A DNA stretch of 22,499 nt from the NCBI GenBank assembly GCA_021464525.1, contig JADRCO010001108.1, positions 1-22,499 of the forward strand. The letters run 5' to 3'. The stretch is from Rhizophagus sp. LPA8_4_AMF (lineage: Eukaryota; Glomeromycota; Glomeromycetes; Glomerales; Glomeraceae). The translations under genes were made by a program, and so were the position numbers. The notes beneath the pieces are model-generated. The model did not search any database. It had not been told where the DNA came from and saw nothing but the letters and a program-made list of their open reading frames with translations. This document shows, in pieces, positions 1 through 10,084 of the stretch (its first letter is position 1; the number at the start of each line of letters is the position of its first letter).

Positions 1-293
1 TTGTTAAACACATCATCAGATATTGAATGGAGTACTTTTACATGTAAAAGACGTAATCCTTGAATTAATCTAATATTTAAAAAACACTGCCATATAACCG
101 TAAAGTTTAGACTAATCCACATAAATAACCAATTTACAATTGTGTGACTACATCGTGCATTACAAACAATTACATAATAGGACGTCATGTGTCACACACA
201 TTTATATAATAAGAACGCGTCAAAATAATAATTACGCATTAATTTCTTTTTTCTTTTTTATTTTTTTATAATTTTTAAAGAAAAAAAAAGAAG
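1..293. other. AT-rich gene-free flank
   Basis: No reading frame, RNA gene or clear repeat is visible. The stretch contains a small palindrome around ACTTTTACATGTAAAAG and a run of A/T homopolymers just downstream of the end of the minus-strand pseudogene. It may be the 3' flank of that pseudogene. Confidence 0.5.
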
Positions 294-1897
294 TTAGAAA
301 AAAAGTTCATTTTCTTCAAAATCTTCATTATAAGCAAATTCAATTTCTTCATCCTCTACAGTTCCAGTTATTATTTTAGTTAATTCTTCACAAACTTTCT
401 CGTCTGTTTCATTTCTTATTTCTTCATACTTACTTAGAAATTTATCAGTTAAGATTTCATACTTCGTAAATCCCATTCTTACTAACCTATTTATATCTCT
501 TTTAGATATCTCAGAATCATTACTTAATTCATCCTATATCTCTTGAATTATTTCTGTTAAGTCTTTCTCTTCTTCACTTGTATTTTTTCCTGATTTTCTT
601 CTTCACTTTCCATTTTATTCATTATATATTCCTTCCATTTTAATTTTACTTCAGATTCATCTTTCTTGAATGGATCTAATTCTATCTTCAACTTCTGATA
701 TTCATGAATATTATTATTATCAAGAATTTCTTTATCTGTATATCCCCATTTCACTAATGTACGAATTTCAATTTCGTTTGCTATTGCCATTACTTCATCT
801 TTTTCTCTTAATAATTCTTGTACTTTTCTTTCTATTCGATCTTCTTCTGTTTCCCTTAACCAGCTGTCTAAGATCCCATTTATTTCCTCTTCAGGTTTTT
901 CTTTATTTTCTCTATATAACGGAATAAATTCCTCTATTACAAACTCTTCTCTTCTATATCCCATAACTCGCAATATTGTCAATTCTTCTTCTGACATCTC
1001 TATTCCTAATTCACATAATTCTTCTATTTCATGTTCTACGATTAAAGTTTCTCCACTCAAACTTCCAGATTTTTCATCTAACTCTGATGTTTCTGTTAAA
1101 ACCACTTCTGTTTCATTTATTTCTTCGATAATTAATTCAAATTGTTTCCTTTCTATAAATTCTCTAATTATTCGATCTGTCAATCTTTCATTTTTCCATG
1201 GTTTTTTATAAAATCTTGTTCCTGTATGCTACCCATACTTAAAATTTTGTTAAAATTCTTTTACTTTCTCTCTATTTTCTTCGTTAGCTATGTCTTCCTC
1301 TAAAATTAGTAACTCCCAAAAACAAACTAATGTACTATCTCTATACTTAACTGCAGTTACTATCGTGGTGAATCACGCACAAAATCTTTTCTATCTAAAA
1401 TCAGATTCTACTTAATCCATTATATACTTTTCACTTTGTAATCTTGCATCAGCTAGAATCATTGCTTTTAATGTTAACTCATCTTCTATAATCCATTTTC
1501 CATCACTTTCTTGTACGCAATTAACTACTATTGACTTTATTACAGATTCAATTCCCCTATAGGTATACCTTGGTTTTTCACCAAACCTCATTGAATAGAT
1601 CATAATATTTATTGCCTTCTTCATCTTATCTTCCACTTCCACTATCTTACCTTCATCTGAGAATAATTCTCCTAAGTTTATTATGGTATTCCAATTATAA
1701 CCTTTTACTTCCACTTCAGTTACTAATTTTTCAAAAATTCTCCAAAATACTAGAAATTCCTCTGGTACTTTTTCATTTATTTTTCCATAACACTTTTTAC
1801 ATGACCAGTCTCGTCGGTAAGTCTCTTTCTTTTCAATATGCTTCTCCTACTCATAGCGTTGCCATATTTCCTGTAAGCTTTTCCAAATATCTGACAT
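294..1897 (-). pseudogene. Decayed Glu/Lys-rich ORF with CxxC and internal G-Y/F repeats, unknown family
   Basis: Read on the minus strand from the ATG at 1895-1897 (MSDIWKSLQEIW...), one frame runs to about 557, interrupted by single stops (TAG soon after the start, then TAA, TAG, TGA, TAA and TAG between about 1410 and 1220). A one-base shift near 575 moves it to the frame that ends at 294. Most of these stops are one C-to-T or G-to-A step from a Gln, Arg or Trp codon. The N-terminal part has RDWSCKKCYGKI, a possible single CxxC. The C-terminal half is strongly acidic/basic (helical or coiled-coil-like) and contains three copies of a loose unit with the cores RVMGYRREEFVI, VKWGYTDKEIL and VRMGFTKYEIL, followed by about 40-60 charged residues. 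The M-G-F/Y cores recall the UBA loop, but that is only a resemblance. The family is not recognised. It lies downstream of, and on the same strand as, the pseudogene at 2277-3332, so the two may be ORFs of one mobile element. Confidence 0.6.
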
Positions 1898-2276
1898 TTT
1901 TGCTAAAATTTATTCACTTACGCACAAAACTTTACCTTTATATATTTTATTCCTTTATTACAAACCTTTCTGAAAAATTTTTCCAATTCTTTTACTGTAA
2001 GATTCAGTATGATCTTTTCATCATACTACATTAAACTTATCATTACACTTTAAATTTATGTCAATTTTTGATTACAACTCTAATTAGTAAAATTTTACAA
2101 AACAATTTTTCTTTATTAAACTTTATTTCTTTTCTGATTCTTATAGTTTTATGACATTAACAATTTTGTTTTGGTTATACATATTTCTTTATGTATTTTC
2201 TTTTTATTACCTAATTTTCTTCTAATCTATTTATTTCTTATAGTTAGTTTAATGACATTTCAGTCCAATGACCTTA
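1898..2276. other. AT-rich spacer between two pseudogenes
   Basis: No supported gene. The stretch separates two minus-strand decayed ORFs and would hold the 3' end of one and the 5' end of the other. No promoter motif stands out. Confidence 0.4.
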
Positions 2277-3332
2277 TTACTTCGTAAAACTCTTATTCCT
2301 TTGAACATTCTATACATTATCCTTAAAATAACTTACTATTTGATCTCTTTCACTCTCCTTTAATTCTGTAATAAACCTGACACTAGTTTTTCTTACACGC
2401 CATATTTTATCACTTCCTATTTTGTCAAATAATTTTCAAACTCTTATCGCTCTTTTTGTGCTATCCTTAACAGCATCAAGAGTAATAATCTTATAACCAC
2501 TTATGCTTATTTCCTTTGCTTTTTCTACCATATTCACTTGCAGATCTCTTTTTGCAGTCTGCTCACTACATCCTTTCCTTTCTATATTATCTTCAACTTC
2601 CTTTATAAAATCTTGTCCATACTTGAACCATTCTTGTATTCTTTTTGTCTTTTTTACTTCTATGTTCAAGAACTGTCTTGCTAATTTATCAATTCTATCT
2701 ATAACTTGTTCAGTATCCAATACTTCGTTCTCTTCCAATACTGGTACATCATTTTCTGACTCATCCAATTCCTTGATTAATAAATCAAATTTTTTCTTAC
2801 GTTTCTTTCTTCATTATTTCATTTGTTCCTTGAAATTCTTGGCCTTTTACTTGACCCTTCATTTGCGAATTCTCTTTTTCTTTTTGGCCTTAGATTCTTT
2901 CTTACTATAGCCGGATCACCATTCATATCACCAATCATATCATTTCCATTAATGGCTACACTATTTTTGATGATCCTTATATCACCAGCTCCATTATCCT
3001 CTGACATATTTCCATCACTAGCTTCACTAATAATTTTTGTATTATTATCATCCCGAATTAATTCAATACTTCCTTTCATATTTCCAATAATGGTTTTAGA
3101 TACATCATTCTCATGAATTACTTTACCATCCTCTTCATTACTTATACTCTTTCCTTCATCATTTTCAGATGATATCACACTATTTTCGTCTTTTGATACA
3201 AATTTTCTGTATACTTTTACATATAACTTTTGGTCTTCACAAACAGATCTTATATTTGCTACATCCAACCCTTTTAGCGACTTTAATTTTACTAATTATT
3301 TCTTTAGGGACTCTTACAGTGGTAAACTCCAT
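2277..3332 (-). pseudogene. Decayed charged ORF, unknown family
   Basis: The minus-strand ATG at 3330-3332 opens a frame (MEFTTVRVPKEIISK). A one-base shift near 3285 is needed to continue into DVANIRSVCEDQKLYVKVYR. The middle is a low-complexity Asn/Asp/Ser/Gly stretch with VISSENDEG- and GNDMIGDMNGD-like repeats, then a basic, NLS-like LRPKRKRE and SSKRPRISRNK. A stop and a second shift near 2815-2790 lead into KFDLLIKELDESEND and a helical part (KKTKRIQEWFKYGQDFIKEV). After a TGA near 2435 the same frame continues as KLFDKIGSDKIWRVRKTSV to a TAA at 2277-2279. The basic cluster suggests a nuclear protein. The family is not recognised; a transposon-encoded accessory ORF and a multicopy host family are both possible. 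It is clearly not functional as written. Confidence 0.55.
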
Positions 3333-4394
3333 CTTTCAAAAAAAAAATTTGATTGACAAAGCGGGCCTTTGGAGCCAACTTGCTCTACATTTATACTTTT
3401 TAAGATTACACCTTTACTGCGTTATTCCTATAATCTTATCAATCTAAGATTTTATTAATCTTTTCCCGATAATTCTCTTATCTTCCATTTCTGGAATTTT
3501 CTTGGCAACTTTTACATATTATGCTATTTTTATTTCCATCTTACAAATTTAAATCATATGTGACTAGGAACTCAGTTCTCGGTTACGTATATATTATTTC
3601 AAAATTATCACATGATTTCCTTATTTTCCATATTTAGTAATTTGTATCACTTCAGAAACTATAAATACAACCCTTTTTCCTTTAATTTTTTAGCCTTTAC
3701 AATTTCCTCTAAATTCCCGTTAACTTTTTCAGTCACGTGATTTAAAATCAATATTTCCTTCTATTACACAAAAATCATATAGTTACACAAATCACATGAT
3801 TACTGCGCCTCATTTTATTAATACACTGCCCCTGCCAAGGGTAGTTTACTATAGTTACTGCGCCTTATTTTTCCAAATTTTCAAAATAATTCCCAAGTCT
3901 CGTAAACCAGGTAAAACTAGCGCACATATGTTAATTATATAATTTTTACTGCGCTTCATTTCATTTCACATATTTCTTAAACTTCTTACTTTACCAATTT
4001 CTCACAATTTTTCGTTCATATCTGTACTTAAAATACCATCTTTCACCAAAATTTAACATTCTTTTATTTTCAAAAATTCTTATAAACTTTTCTTATTTCT
4101 TTTCTTACAACTTTTATACAGTTCATCTCCTTCATTCACTCTTTTGACACTAAGTCCAATATTTCTTGTAGGTATACAACCAATTAACTATTCATATGCA
4201 ACACATGCAATACAGCAACAAATGCTAAATATTCTGCAACACATGCATAAGGCACACAGCCAAACATCATTCTTATAAGATCTTTTTCACCCTTATACTT
4301 TTACTTTTTCAATTACATTACATCACGTAATTATTTCTTGACACACAGTCATTACTTTTTATAAGGCCTTTTTCATCCTTATACTCAATATCCC
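3333..4394. other. AT-rich intergenic DNA with a dispersed TTACTGCGCYTCATTT motif
   Basis: No coding region is supported. The motif TTACTGCGCYTCATTT or a close variant occurs three times, at about 3800, 3855 and 3946, near CACGTGAT/CACATGAT motifs at about 3735 and 3793. The 3' half has scattered CAACACATGCA copies (about 4200-4250). These look like decayed tandem repeats; a regulatory role is not shown. Confidence 0.4.
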
Positions 4395-4510
4395 AATTGG
4401 TCCTTTTTCATACTAATTACTTTTAAAACAATCATTACAATTGGTCCTTTTTATACCAATTACTTAAAAATATCGTTCCAATTGGTCCTTTTTCATACTA
4501 ATTACTTTTC
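4395..4510. repeat. Tandem repeat, about 42 bp x 3
   Basis: AATTGGTCCTTTTT starts at 4395, 4439 and 4480, each followed by CATACTAATTACTT or a close variant. The spacing is 44 and 41 bp. ATTGGT and ACCAAT within one copy form a weak inverted repeat. It is a minisatellite-like block with no coding content. Confidence 0.75.
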
Positions 4511-4550
4511 TTTTAACTTATAAATTTATTACTAATTTTAAATAGTATAA

Positions 4551-4740
4551 TGAATTTCTCTTCGCTTTCAAACGGTAAATATGAAATTCTCCTCGATTTC
4601 AAACAGAAAAGATAAATTTCTCTCACTTTCAAACGGAAAATATGAATTTCTTTTCGCTTTCAAATGGAAAATATGAATTTCTCTTCGCTTTCAAATGGAA
4701 AATATAAATTTCTCCGCTTTAAATAGAAAAAATGAATTTT
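4551..4740. repeat. Minisatellite, 31 bp x about 6
   Basis: A unit reading roughly TGAATTTCTCTTCGCTTTCA followed by AAYGGAAAATA begins near 4551, 4582, 4612, 4643, 4674 and 4705, with a partial copy at 4733. The period is a steady 31 bp with a few substitutions and a short last unit. No reading frame is carried by it. Confidence 0.85.
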
Positions 4741-5663
4741 ATGTCAGACGCACGAACTGACTCGTTCATTACTTTAACATCAATACGAACTAACTCGCTA
4801 GTTGAGCAACTGTCCTGCATGAAAATAGAGTTATATATTTCTATCATAGACACACGTACCAATACGTTCATTACCAATTCAATCATTACTTAGGTAACTG
4901 CCTATATAGAAAAGTTAATTTTCACGAACTGACTCGCTAGACTATCAAGGTCTTAAATACTCAAGTTCTTTCTCATGACTCTATTAGACACTTGAGCAGA
5001 ATCAATCATTACTTACAACTTTAATACATACCAACATGCTAGTTAGATAACTGTTTAATAGACTCCATTTCTTATTTATAGTCGCCATTGGAATAGTGAT
5101 ATGAGAATCCTGGAACAGTGGTATGAAGACTTGTGTCTAATCCTCTTGAAGATATATTCCAACAGTATATAATAGGTAAATATTTTATACAATTCTGAAA
5201 ACTTCATTTTCTGTAATTGTAATTATTCGCTCAGGTAGTACACATTTAATAATACCTTCAATAACTGTTACTACAAGATATAACATGTTGTTTATACATT
5301 TATGAAAGTTTTTAATACAGCCATTACTAGATACTTTGCTATATTTTTAAGATATAAATTTAAAAGAATAACAAGAAGAAATAATTCTATTATAGAAATA
5401 CTTTGTGTGAAAAAAAGCAGAATATGATAACTGATAATCTGTTAATCTGCTGGCAATTTTTTAAATCACGATATTACATGACTAGAAAATTATGTATTAT
5501 TATTGGTTACATATATTGTATAATATCAGGCAATAATCATAAAAACCAGGGAGTTATGTAAACTGTAGAATCCAATTGGTCAGACCTAATTATATTATAC
5601 ATAAATAATTATGTAAATCTGGCCAGAATTAAGATTTTAGTCAAATTATGTTTAAATGTGTTT
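4741..5663. other. Gene-free DNA with degenerate ACTSRCTCGYT motifs
   Basis: No gene is supported. The first 320 bp hold a degenerate repeat with cores such as CACGAACTGACTCG (about 4750 and 4923) and ACGAACTAACTCGCTAG (about 4784). The rest, to 5663, is AT-rich with nothing recognisable apart from an ATACATAAATAATTAT motif near 5600 that recurs inverted near 6370. Confidence 0.4.
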
Positions 5664-6079
5664 TAGTTTTTGAATCGTATCTCCGTCAATATTAATCGTA
5701 GAGATATGATCTTACCACCATTCGATTCGGCTTGATGTGACGATTCGAATGATACCAAAATCATCGAAATCTGATCACTAGATCAGTCTCCGATATTAAA
5801 TATTTTTAAGTAGTTTTTGAATCATATCTCCGTCAATATCAATCATAGAGACATGATCTTACCACCATTCGATTCGTCTTGATGAGACGAATCGAATGAT
5901 ACCAAAATCATCAAAATCTGATCACTAGATCAGTCTCTAATATTAAATATTTTTAAATAGTTTTAGAATCTTATATCCGTCAATATCTATCGTAGAGACA
6001 TGATCTTGCTACCATTCGATTCGTCTTGGTGAGACGATTCGAATGATACCAAATTCGTCAAAGTCTGATCACTAGATGT
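5664..6079. repeat. 147-bp tandem repeat, about 2.8 copies, two hairpins per unit
   Basis: Units start at 5664, 5811 and 5958, exactly 147 bp apart, beginning TAGTTTT(T/A)GAATC. Each carries an inverted repeat around the dinucleotide-rich CGATTCG core; in the second copy the arms ATTCGATTCGTCT and AGACGAATCGAAT are perfect (13 bp, 5-nt spacer). The first two units also carry a second perfect palindrome, CTGATC-ACTA-GATCAG. The last copy ends early, inside that second palindrome. The conserved palindromes among substitutions suggest selection on, or origin from, a palindromic element. No coding potential is seen. Confidence 0.9.
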
Positions 6080-6637
6080 CGAGATATATGCAAAAACGTA
6101 TTTAATTATTTACGTTATACATAATTATTTACGTACTATGTAATTATTGCAGCTCCATTTTGTGGGTACAGTTTTATTATGTTTACTATTAGGATGTGGC
6201 ATTTAAGTATTACTGATCACAAGATTGCAGAAAACGCACTGTTTATATTTATCTCAGCGACAGTTTTTTTAAGTGACATGATCTCTATTTGTCACCTACA
6301 TTAAACATTACATCCAACCAAAAACTGCATTTACAAAAAAGAGATGCATAATTATTTACGAATTATATAATTATTTATGTATTACAAATTGTGAATTATG
6401 TTTTTGGCCAAGGAATTACCAGGCCATATATATATAAGAGTACAAAATATTTTAATCATAAATATACATATAATTATAGAAATTCGTAAACGTCTAAAAT
6501 ATTATACTGTAAATATATGTAAAATTACAGAAATTTATAAACATTCAGAATATTACACTGTTTTTAAATTTCCAATATTCTTAATATGTCAAAAAGGGTT
6601 TAGAATGTTATTTTTGACTTTTACATATAATACATTA
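6080..6637. other. Gene-free stretch with four TAATTATTTAYG motifs
   Basis: TAATTATTTACG occurs at 6103, 6122 and 6349, with TAATTATTTATG at 6368. An inverted match to ATACATAAATAATTAT lies near 5600 and 6370, so 5590-6385 could be an old inverted-repeat element enclosing the 147-bp array. The evidence is weak because the arms are AT-rich. A 91-codon frame at 6398-6673 is judged spurious. Confidence 0.35.
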
Positions 6638-6662
6638 CAGTCTACTCACTTTATAATGAAGT
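6638..6662 (+). repeat. Left terminal inverted repeat of the Tigger/pogo element
   Basis: 25 bp, preceded by TA. It matches the reverse complement of 13213-13237 with a single difference (an A/G change at the fifth base from the inner end). Confidence 0.85.
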
Positions 6663-6770
6663 CAGTGGTTTGACCAATCAAACCTTTGTTATAAAAATAT
6701 TTGGTATTATTATAATAAATTATTCGTTATAATATAACGAACATCAGGAAATTTTTTAGGGTGCAGAACT

Positions 6771-6801
6771 GCGGCAATCTGCAATATTTGCAGATTGCCG
6801 C
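6771..6801. repeat. Perfect 14-bp hairpin near the left end of the nested module
   Basis: GCGGCAATCTGCAA (6771-6784), a 3-nt loop, then TTGCAGATTGCCGC (6788-6801), followed by seven T. It contains the same CTGCA/GCAGATT words as the subterminal motifs of the module, so it is more likely part of the element end than a terminator. Confidence 0.8.
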
Positions 6802-7020
6802 TTTTTTTATACAATTTTTAGTAAAAATCTGTGCAATACTGCAAAGTGCAGATTCCATATTTTTTTAACAACATTACAATAAAAAATCTGCGATAATCTC
6901 CAAAATTGCAGATTTTATAAAATACTCCAAACAAAAATCTTTGAAGATATTCAAAGTTTTTTATTTTGCTTTGATAAACTTTACATAAATTAATTAAGAA
7001 ACTTTTACATTACTTCGTAG

Positions 7021-10000
7021 TTTATTTTTAACATACTACTTTTCTCCTTTACCACCATTTCGCCCTTTTCTGGTAAGTTTCGCAATTGTTGCGTTGCAAA
7101 ATAATTCTTTTTTATATTTATTTTATTTTATTTTTTTGTAAAAAACATTATTTTCTTTCAAGTATTTCAGTTCGAAATAGTAAATTTCGAAAATGGTAAG
7201 TTTCGCAACGTTATGTAATGTTGCAAAACTTGAATTTTTTTTTATTATTAGTTTTAAGAAACGTTAAATAACGTTTCTTCTTTTTTTGTAGGTTCAAGTA
7301 TTTCTTTCGGCTTGGAAACTTCGAAATGACAACTTTCGAAGCAGTAAGTTTTATCACGAAACTTAAAAAATTTTTTTATTTTTTCTTAAAAAACGTTATA
7401 CTAACGTTTTCTCTTTTTTTTGTAGGTTCAAGTGGAGAACTTCGAAACGGTAAATCTCCAAAGGTAAGTTAAAAGCGAAATTTTATTTTTTATTTATTTT
7501 TTTTTATAAGAAACGTTATTCTAACGTTTCTCTTTTTTTTTGTAGTTTCGTTCAAAACAGTAATTTTCGAAATGGTAGGTAACAAAACTTTTTTTTTATT
7601 TTATTATTTTTTATAAGAAATGGTCACGTTCTAATGTTTCTTATCTTTGTAGGTTTGTTTCGGCTTGGGAACTTCAAAACAGGGAATTTTAAATGGTAAA
7701 TTTTGCGACATTTCATCGCAAAACTTAAAGAATTTTTTTCTTTGAGAAATATTATACTAACGTTTCTCTCTTTTTTTGTAGGTTCAAGTGTATTCAGCTG
7801 AAATGAAACGGTAAGTTTCGCATACTGAAACTTAATTTTATTATTATAACTTTTTACTTTTTAAGAAACATTATCTAACGTTTCTTCTTTTTTTTGTAAG
7901 TACTCTGAATTCCTTCTGATATTGGATTTCAGTTAGATTTCGAAGTACAGCAATTCGACATTTCGAAGGTATTAGAACTTTGAAATTATTAATTTTTGTT
8001 ATTTAATGTAGCAAAACGTTGACTAACGCTTCGTTTTTCTGTTTTTGTAGGTTACAGGATGCCAAGACTCCCATTTCGAAGGTAAAGTTCAAAAAAATAT
8101 ATATATATTTTTATTAATTTATTTGACAAATGTTAACTAACGTTCGTATTTCTTTTTTTAGGAAATGAAAGCTGAAAATGAGTTCTGGACTTCTATTTCA
8201 AAGGTAAAACTTCGAAATTAATTTTTTTATTTTTTAATTTTAGTGAATGTTAACCAACGTTTATTTTCTTTTTTTTGTAGGTCTAGAGCATCGAAGATAC
8301 GGTCTAGAACTCATTTTCGAAGGTAAACTTCGAAAAAAAAAAATTTTTTTTTTTAACGAACGTTTGCTAATGCTCAGTTTCTTTTTATAGATCCAGAATA
8401 CCGAACGTACGGTCCCGGATTCCATTTTGAAGGTAACTTCGAAAAAAATAATAATACTATTATTATTATTGTGAACGTTAACTAACGTTCATTTTTATTT
8501 TTGTAAATCCAGACTTCTCCGGCTTCAGTTGGTCTTTTCAGCTTCTTGGACTTGAGTTCTCTTTTGTGAATCTCAATTTCAGCCTTCTGGATCCTTTCAG
8601 ATGTCAACTGAGACAAATAAGTTTTGTGAACAAAAATCGTTACGAAACTTCTTTTTTTTTAAAGAAACATTAACTAATGTTTCTTATTTTCAATTTTGTA
8701 GGATTCACGAAGGCCCGAGGTTTCTGACTTCAAAGAAGTGGATAAGTTTCGTAATGATTTTTATTACAAGACTACATTTGTTTTTGTTTTTTTAAAAAAA
8801 TGTTATATTAATGTTTCTTTTTTCTTTTATAAGTTTCGGATGACCGGAAATGTGGATTATTAGGTAAGCTTTAATGAATTTTCATTACGCAATTATTTTT
8901 TTTGCTTTTTCTTAAAGACTCATTATATTAACGTTTCTTTTCTCTTTTGTAAGTTCTCTCCGGCAGCTTTCAGCGGTAGTAATTTTGAAACTTTTTTTTG
9001 ATTTTGTTGTTAAAGAAACGTTTTATTAACGTTTCTCTCTTTTTTTTGTAGATTCCTTCGGCTTTTAATTTTGGATTGGGATAACGGGTAAGTTTTGAAG
9101 TTACAACTTCGAAACTTTCAATTTTTTAGCTTTTATTTAATGAATGTTCACTAACGTTCATTTATTCTTTTTCAGGTACAGGAAGCCAAGGTCCAAAAGT
9201 AAGCTCCAGACCCCATTTTGAAGGTAAAACTTCAAAATTATTATATGTTTTTTTTAATTTTGAACGAACTGTTTACTAATGTTCGTTTTTTTTATTTTTT
9301 TTAGGTTTCAAGTGCAGCATTTCGAAGGTAAAATTTACCTTCGAAAGTTTCATTTGTTTTTTTAATAAACGAAACATTAACTAATGTTATTTTTTTTTTA
9401 TTTTGTAGATTTTGGCTGAAGACTTCGATATTGGCTTATAGTAAGTTTTGAAGTTACAACTTCGAAACTTTTTTTTTTGCTTTTTTTTGTTAAAGAAACG
9501 TAACTAACGTTTCTTTTTTTCCTCTTTTGTAGGTTCCTTTGGCTTTTAATGTTCGGGTTGGAATACTGGGTAAATTTCAAAGTTACAACTTTGAAACTTA
9601 TTTCAATTTTTTTTTAAAAAAAGAAAAAGAAACGTTCACCAACCGTTTCTTTACTTCATTTTTAGAGTCACCTTCAGAGTATTGGAATTTCTTTTAGAGA
9701 CTCTTTAGCTTGGTGGATCTTGGACAGAATTTTGAGGTATACACTTCGAAATCTTTTTTTTTTGTATTTTTAACGAAACGTTTACTAACGTTTCTTTACT
9801 TTTTTTGTAGGACTTTCGGCTAGAATTTTTTGAGAAGGTAGATCAAAGAATATATTTTGAAGTTTTACTTCAATTAGAAATGTTTTACTAACATTTCTTT
9901 ATTTTTTTTGTAGGGTTTGGGCTTTGACTTCTATTTTGATACTGTTTGGAACATTGAATACAAAATATTTGAAGGTATCCTTCGAAACTTTATTTTAGAA

Positions 10001-10084
10001 GTTTTTTATTAATATTTTTTAACGCTTCTTTCTTTCTTTATAGGCTTTGTTTCTCTGGCTCAATTTACAGCTTTGAAATCCTAA
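7021..10084 (+). CDS. Micro-exon gene: about 24-25 tiny exons, product unknown (possibly decayed)
   Basis: Exons inferred from splice signals: 2 (7171-7195), 3 (7292-7343), 4 (7426-7463), 5 (7546-7574), 6 (7653-7695), 7 (7782-7810), 8 (7933- or 7901-7968), 9 (8051-8081), 10 (8162-8203), 11 (8281-8322), 12 (8391-8432), 13 (8513-8625), 14 (8702-8750), 15 (8834-8863), 16 (8954-8975), 17 (9052-9087), 18 (9176-9198), 19 (9305-9327), 20 (9409-9440), 21 (9533-9569), 22 (9698-9736), 23 (9811-9837), 24 (9914-9974), 25 (10044-10084, TAA at 10082). Joined in phase, exons 2-6, 11-19 (about 126 codons) and 21-25 are open. Exons 7 and 10 hold stops, and the 20/21 junction makes TAG. Exon 10 is 42 nt, so skipping it keeps frame. 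Exon 1 (ending 7072) is hydrophobic in the matching phase, signal-peptide-like, but no ATG is visible. The peptide is Phe- and Gly-rich with recurring cores: FFRLGNFE/LFRLGNFK, YGLELIFE/YGPGFHFE, FKCIQLK/FKCSISK. Total about 310 codons. No family is recognised; a secreted effector-like protein, a transposon ORF or a pseudogene are all possible. Confidence 0.5.
7196..10043 (+). repeat. Array of about 23 related introns with a hairpin at the branch site
   Basis: Each unit reads: GTAAG-like donor, often CGAAACTT, an A/T spacer, a hairpin such as GAAACGTTA-nn-CTAACGTTTC, a T-rich tract and TGTAG. Lengths are mostly 68-106 nt (two to about 125 if alternative acceptors are used). The 3' arm of the hairpin contains CTAAC or CTAAT, the fungal branch-site consensus. 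Arms vary with compensation: ACGTT/AACGT (for example 7391-7409), ACATT/AATGT (about 8663-8682), ATGTT/AACAT (about 9877-9897), GAACGTT/AACGTTC (about 8472-8490). The introns resemble each other more than the exons do. This indicates repeated tandem duplication of an exon-intron unit, or repeated intron insertion, with retention of the stem. Confidence 0.8.
9320..9346. repeat. Perfect palindrome across the donor site of intron 19
   Basis: TTTCGAAGGTAAA, one A, then TTTACCTTCGAAA: 13-bp perfect arms. The donor GTAAAA begins at 9328, inside the left arm. Shorter versions (TTCGAAGGTAAACTTCGAA) span the donors at about 8323 and in several neighbouring introns. Confidence 0.85.

Noticed and set aside
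1612..2034. 140-codon plus-strand frame and the similar frames at 670-927, 2503-2910 and 2823-3116
   Set aside because: They are antisense shadows of the Glu/Lys-rich minus-strand pseudogenes (Leu/Ser/Phe-rich mirror composition).
6398..6673. 91-codon plus-strand frame
   Set aside because: It runs through the left terminal repeat of the Tigger element, has the Ile/Tyr/Lys content of random AT-rich DNA, and shows no domain or splice context.
6771..6808. Hairpin plus T-run as a transcription terminator
   Set aside because: Bacterial-type terminators are not expected here, and the hairpin shares its words with the subterminal motifs of the nested module.
8601..8795. 64-codon plus-strand frame inside the micro-exon array
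   Set aside because: It reads through an intron with a T-tract and the conserved branch hairpin; the in-phase joined-exon frame uses a different phase.
7073..10043. CRISPR-like or simple satellite explanation of the spaced repeats
   Set aside because: The repeated part has donor, branch site, T-tract and acceptor in the correct order and polarity, the spacers are related and partly open in phase, and the context is eukaryotic.
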